7,382 nucleotides of DNA from Clostridiales bacterium (lineage in GTDB: Bacteria; Bacillota; Clostridia; Oscillospirales; Oscillospiraceae). The stretch lies in NCBI GenBank assembly GCA_012516225.1, contig JAAYWX010000319.1, positions 1 to 7,382 on the forward strand. Direction: 5' to 3'. Position 1 is the first letter of the stretch, and each line of letters starts with the position of its first letter. This document shows positions 5,602-7,382 of this stretch, one piece after another. The notes beneath the pieces are model-generated. The model searched no databases. It was given only the letters and a program-made list of their open reading frames with translations, and was not told the origin of the DNA. Made by a program: the position numbers and the translations under genes.

Positions 5602-6834
5602 ATGGACAAAATGCTGGGTATTTACATACATATACCGTTCTGCGCGAGCAAGTGTTCATACTGCGATTTTTACTCCCTTGCCGGCAGCGAAAACCTGATG
5701 GAAAAGTATCAGGAGGCTCTTATCCGCCACATTGAGGAAGCCGCTCCTCAGATGGAGCCATATTACATAGACACGCTTTACTTTGGCGGCGGAACTCCAA
5801 GCTATTACGGCGCAAAATATATTTGTGAAATATTCAATACTTTGAAACGTTCGGCAAAAGTCCTGAAATCTTCTGAAGTTACCGTCGAAATGAACCCGGA
5901 CAGCGTAACGCGTGAAGATCTAAGGATGCTGAGAAACGAAGGAGTCAACCGCATTTCCCTCGGTATACAGTCCGCAAACGACGATATTCTGCGTCTTATC
6001 GGAAGACGCCACAACTTTAAGCAGGCAGAGCAGGCGGCAAGGATGGCGAGAGCCGAAGGATTCGACAATATAAGCATTGACCTTATTTACGGGCTTCCAA
6101 GTCAGACAAAAAACGACTGGGCAGATACCCTTTCAAAGGCAATTGCCCTTCATCCGCAGCATTTCTCCTGCTATGGTCTGAAAATAGAGGAGGGTACGCC
6201 AATTTCACAATATAAGGGATCGGAGATATTGCCTAATGACGATGACCAGGCTGATATGTACCTTTATATGACTGAGGCTCTGGAATATTATGGGTATTCT
6301 CAATATGAAATATCAAATTTTTCTCTCCCAGGCAGGGAGTCTAAACATAATCTGAAATACTGGCAGCTTGATGACTATATGGGATTTGGTCCAGGTGCCC
6401 ATTCTTTCGTCGGAGGGGTGCGGTACAGTTACGTCCGTGACCTTGGAAAGTATACGGACGGGGTTCTGAACGGAAGGAATATAATAGATGAATATGAAAA
6501 AATAGGAAAGCTCGAAAGAGCGGCGGAATACATAATGCTCGGTATGAGGACAGTGCGTGGAATTTCTAAGGACGAATATGTATCTATCTATAAGAGCGGG
6601 TTTGGAAAAATTGAATACCTGCTCGGGGAATATGAGAAGAAGGGCTGGGCAAAACGAGTTGGCGACAGATGGAGACTTACGTCCTCCGGATTTTTGCTCT
6701 CCAATATCCTTATAGGAACGCTTCTTGAAGCCCAGTCGCAGGCAAAAATGACAGCAAATCCATGGATGATTGAAAAGTACGCACAGTCCGGACAGGAAAA
6801 CGGTTTATCTGAAAAAGAATCGACGGAAGAATAA
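5602..6834 (+). CDS. hemW: Heme chaperone HemW (radical SAM superfamily)
   Basis: This 410-residue radical SAM protein starts with LGIYIHIPFCASKCSYCDF (5-23). The CxxxCxxC cluster is Cys14, Cys18, Cys21, and Phe23 occupies the position of the fourth cysteine of true HemN (CxxxCxxCxC). Further motifs are YFGGGTPS (60-67), EMNPDS (96-101), GVNRISLGIQS (114-124), IDLIYGLPSQT (159-169), YEISNF (235-240), the HemW-typical HNLKYW (249-254) and GFGPGAHSF (261-269). A winged-helix-like C-terminal domain and a polar tail (about 381-410) follow. Family knowledge: HemW binds heme and a 4Fe-4S cluster and delivers heme to hemoproteins, rather than oxidising coproporphyrinogen III, though many databases still label it as such. 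ATG 5602 is chosen because the earlier in-frame TTG (5557) overlaps the -10 element. Cytosolic or membrane-peripheral. Confidence 0.95.
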   Translation: MDKMLGIYIHIPFCASKCSYCDFYSLAGSENLMEKYQEALIRHIEEAAPQMEPYYIDTLYFGGGTPSYYGAKYICEIFNTLKRSAKVLKSSEVTVEMNPDSVTREDLRMLRNEGVNRISLGIQSANDDILRLIGRRHNFKQAEQAARMARAEGFDNISIDLIYGLPSQTKNDWADTLSKAIALHPQHFSCYGLKIEEGTPISQYKGSEILPNDDDQADMYLYMTEALEYYGYSQYEISNFSLPGRESKHNLKYWQLDDYMGFGPGAHSFVGGVRYSYVRDLGKYTDGVLNGRNIIDEYEKIGKLERAAEYIMLGMRTVRGISKDEYVSIYKSGFGKIEYLLGEYEKKGWAKRVGDRWRLTSSGFLLSNILIGTLLEAQSQAKMTANPWMIEKYAQSGQENGLSEKESTEE

Positions 6835-6918
6835 CATAGGCAATATTTTTATTATCGGGCTGCTTGCACTTATATAAACGTTGGATTAGGAACACAATAT
6901 TTTTACATAAACAGGGAA

Positions 6919-7382
6919 GTGGACATCATTAAATTGGTAAGCGGAAAACCAAAAAAACATAACCCAGCACCTCCCGCAGCCAAAAGGGAAGTCCGTGCGG
7001 ACAAAAGCGTTCAAAGGAGTCCCCAGAAGCAGATGAAGAAAACCAGAAAGCAGAATTCCGGCTCAAATAATGTAAACGGCATAAAAAAGGGCATTATAGC
7101 GGCAGTTTCCGTTGCCGCAGTTTTCTGCGCTGCTTTTGCAGGGGTTGGCGCTTATGCAAACGGATTAGACACGATTTATCCTAATGTGAGCATGGACGGA
7201 GCGGACATCGGAGGGATGACAGTTGCCGAAGCCGCGGATTCTCTTATCGCGCACAATATCGGAACGGATGAGGACAGAGAATTAAAAATATATCTCCCCG
7301 CCGGCTGCAAACTTGCAGTCAGCGCGAAGGATGCGGGTTGCTACCTCAGCGCGCCGGACGCTGCCGTATATGCGTTCAATGC
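6919..7382 (+). CDS. Membrane-anchored cell-envelope protein with a VanW/peptidoglycan-binding-type N-terminus (3' end outside window)
   Basis: Only the first 154 or so residues are visible. Counting from GTG 6919: a very basic cytoplasmic segment (1-58; 16 Lys/Arg against 3 acidic residues, with Pro and Gln), then one hydrophobic helix at about 59-80 (GIIAAVSVAAVFCAAFAGVG), then an outside region with IYPNVSMDGADIGGMTVAEA at 86-105. The pattern V-x-(V/M)-DG-x-x-(I/L)-GGMT-x-x-EA is typical of the putative peptidoglycan-binding domain preceding VanW or L,D-transpeptidase domains in Firmicutes; which one follows cannot be seen. The start is uncertain: GTG 6919 has AGGG only 2 nt upstream, and TTG 6934 is an in-frame alternative 15 bases on. 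The gap to hemW is 84 bases with no hairpin terminator, so read-through from hemW is possible. Confidence 0.7.
   Translation, partial: MDIIKLVSGKPKKHNPAPPAAKREVRADKSVQRSPQKQMKKTRKQNSGSNNVNGIKKGIIAAVSVAAVFCAAFAGVGAYANGLDTIYPNVSMDGADIGGMTVAEAADSLIAHNIGTDEDRELKIYLPAGCKLAVSAKDAGCYLSAPDAAVYAFN

Noticed and set aside
1..7382. A hidden novel system, CRISPR array, insertion sequence, attachment site or RNA gene
   Set aside because: There are no regularly spaced repeats, no transposase or integrase frame, no paired terminal repeats and no tRNA- or rRNA-like segment. All long frames are accounted for by known families.

Overview
The window reads as an ordinary chromosomal segment of a low-to-moderate G+C Gram-positive anaerobe, most likely a clostridium (class Clostridia). 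That placement is inference. It rests on strong Shine-Dalgarno (SD) sites, vegetative TTGACA/TATAAT-type promoters, a long-form hibernation factor, a HemW-type radical SAM protein, and a large FtsX-type permease and a VanW/YoaR-like surface protein of the kind common in Firmicutes. I see no mobile element, CRISPR array, rRNA or tRNA gene, and no convincing new multi-gene system.

Layout: (1) Bases 2-1258 (+) hold the C-terminal third or so of a large FtsX-family ABC permease whose start lies outside the window. It ends in a strong hairpin that also separates it from a convergent gene. (2) Bases 1374-3189 hold three minus-strand genes: ridA (reactive enamine/imine deaminase), hpf (long ribosome hibernation promoting factor) and a GNAT acetyltransferase. 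ridA and hpf each have their own extended -10 promoter; hpf ends in a strong terminator before the GNAT gene, so these look like separate units. (3) Bases 3190-3487 are a divergent promoter region between ridA (-) and htpG (+). (4) Bases 3488-5407 (+) encode HtpG, the bacterial Hsp90, followed by a textbook terminator. (5) Bases 5602-6834 (+) encode HemW, a heme chaperone of the radical SAM superfamily, behind a near-consensus promoter. (6) From about 6919 to the right edge is the start of a membrane-anchored cell-envelope protein, cut by the window.

Functionally, the middle of the window groups three protein/ribosome maintenance genes (ridA, hpf, htpG), but each appears to be transcribed on its own, so the clustering may be incidental. 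Several starts needed correction: upstream in-frame TTG or ATG codons of hpf, ridA and hemW sit on SD or promoter elements and cannot be the true starts. The points most worth checking are a nine-codon ORF overlapping the htpG start codon, an intergenic stretch at 1291-1373 that may be a dispersed element, and structured untranslated regions on both sides of hpf.
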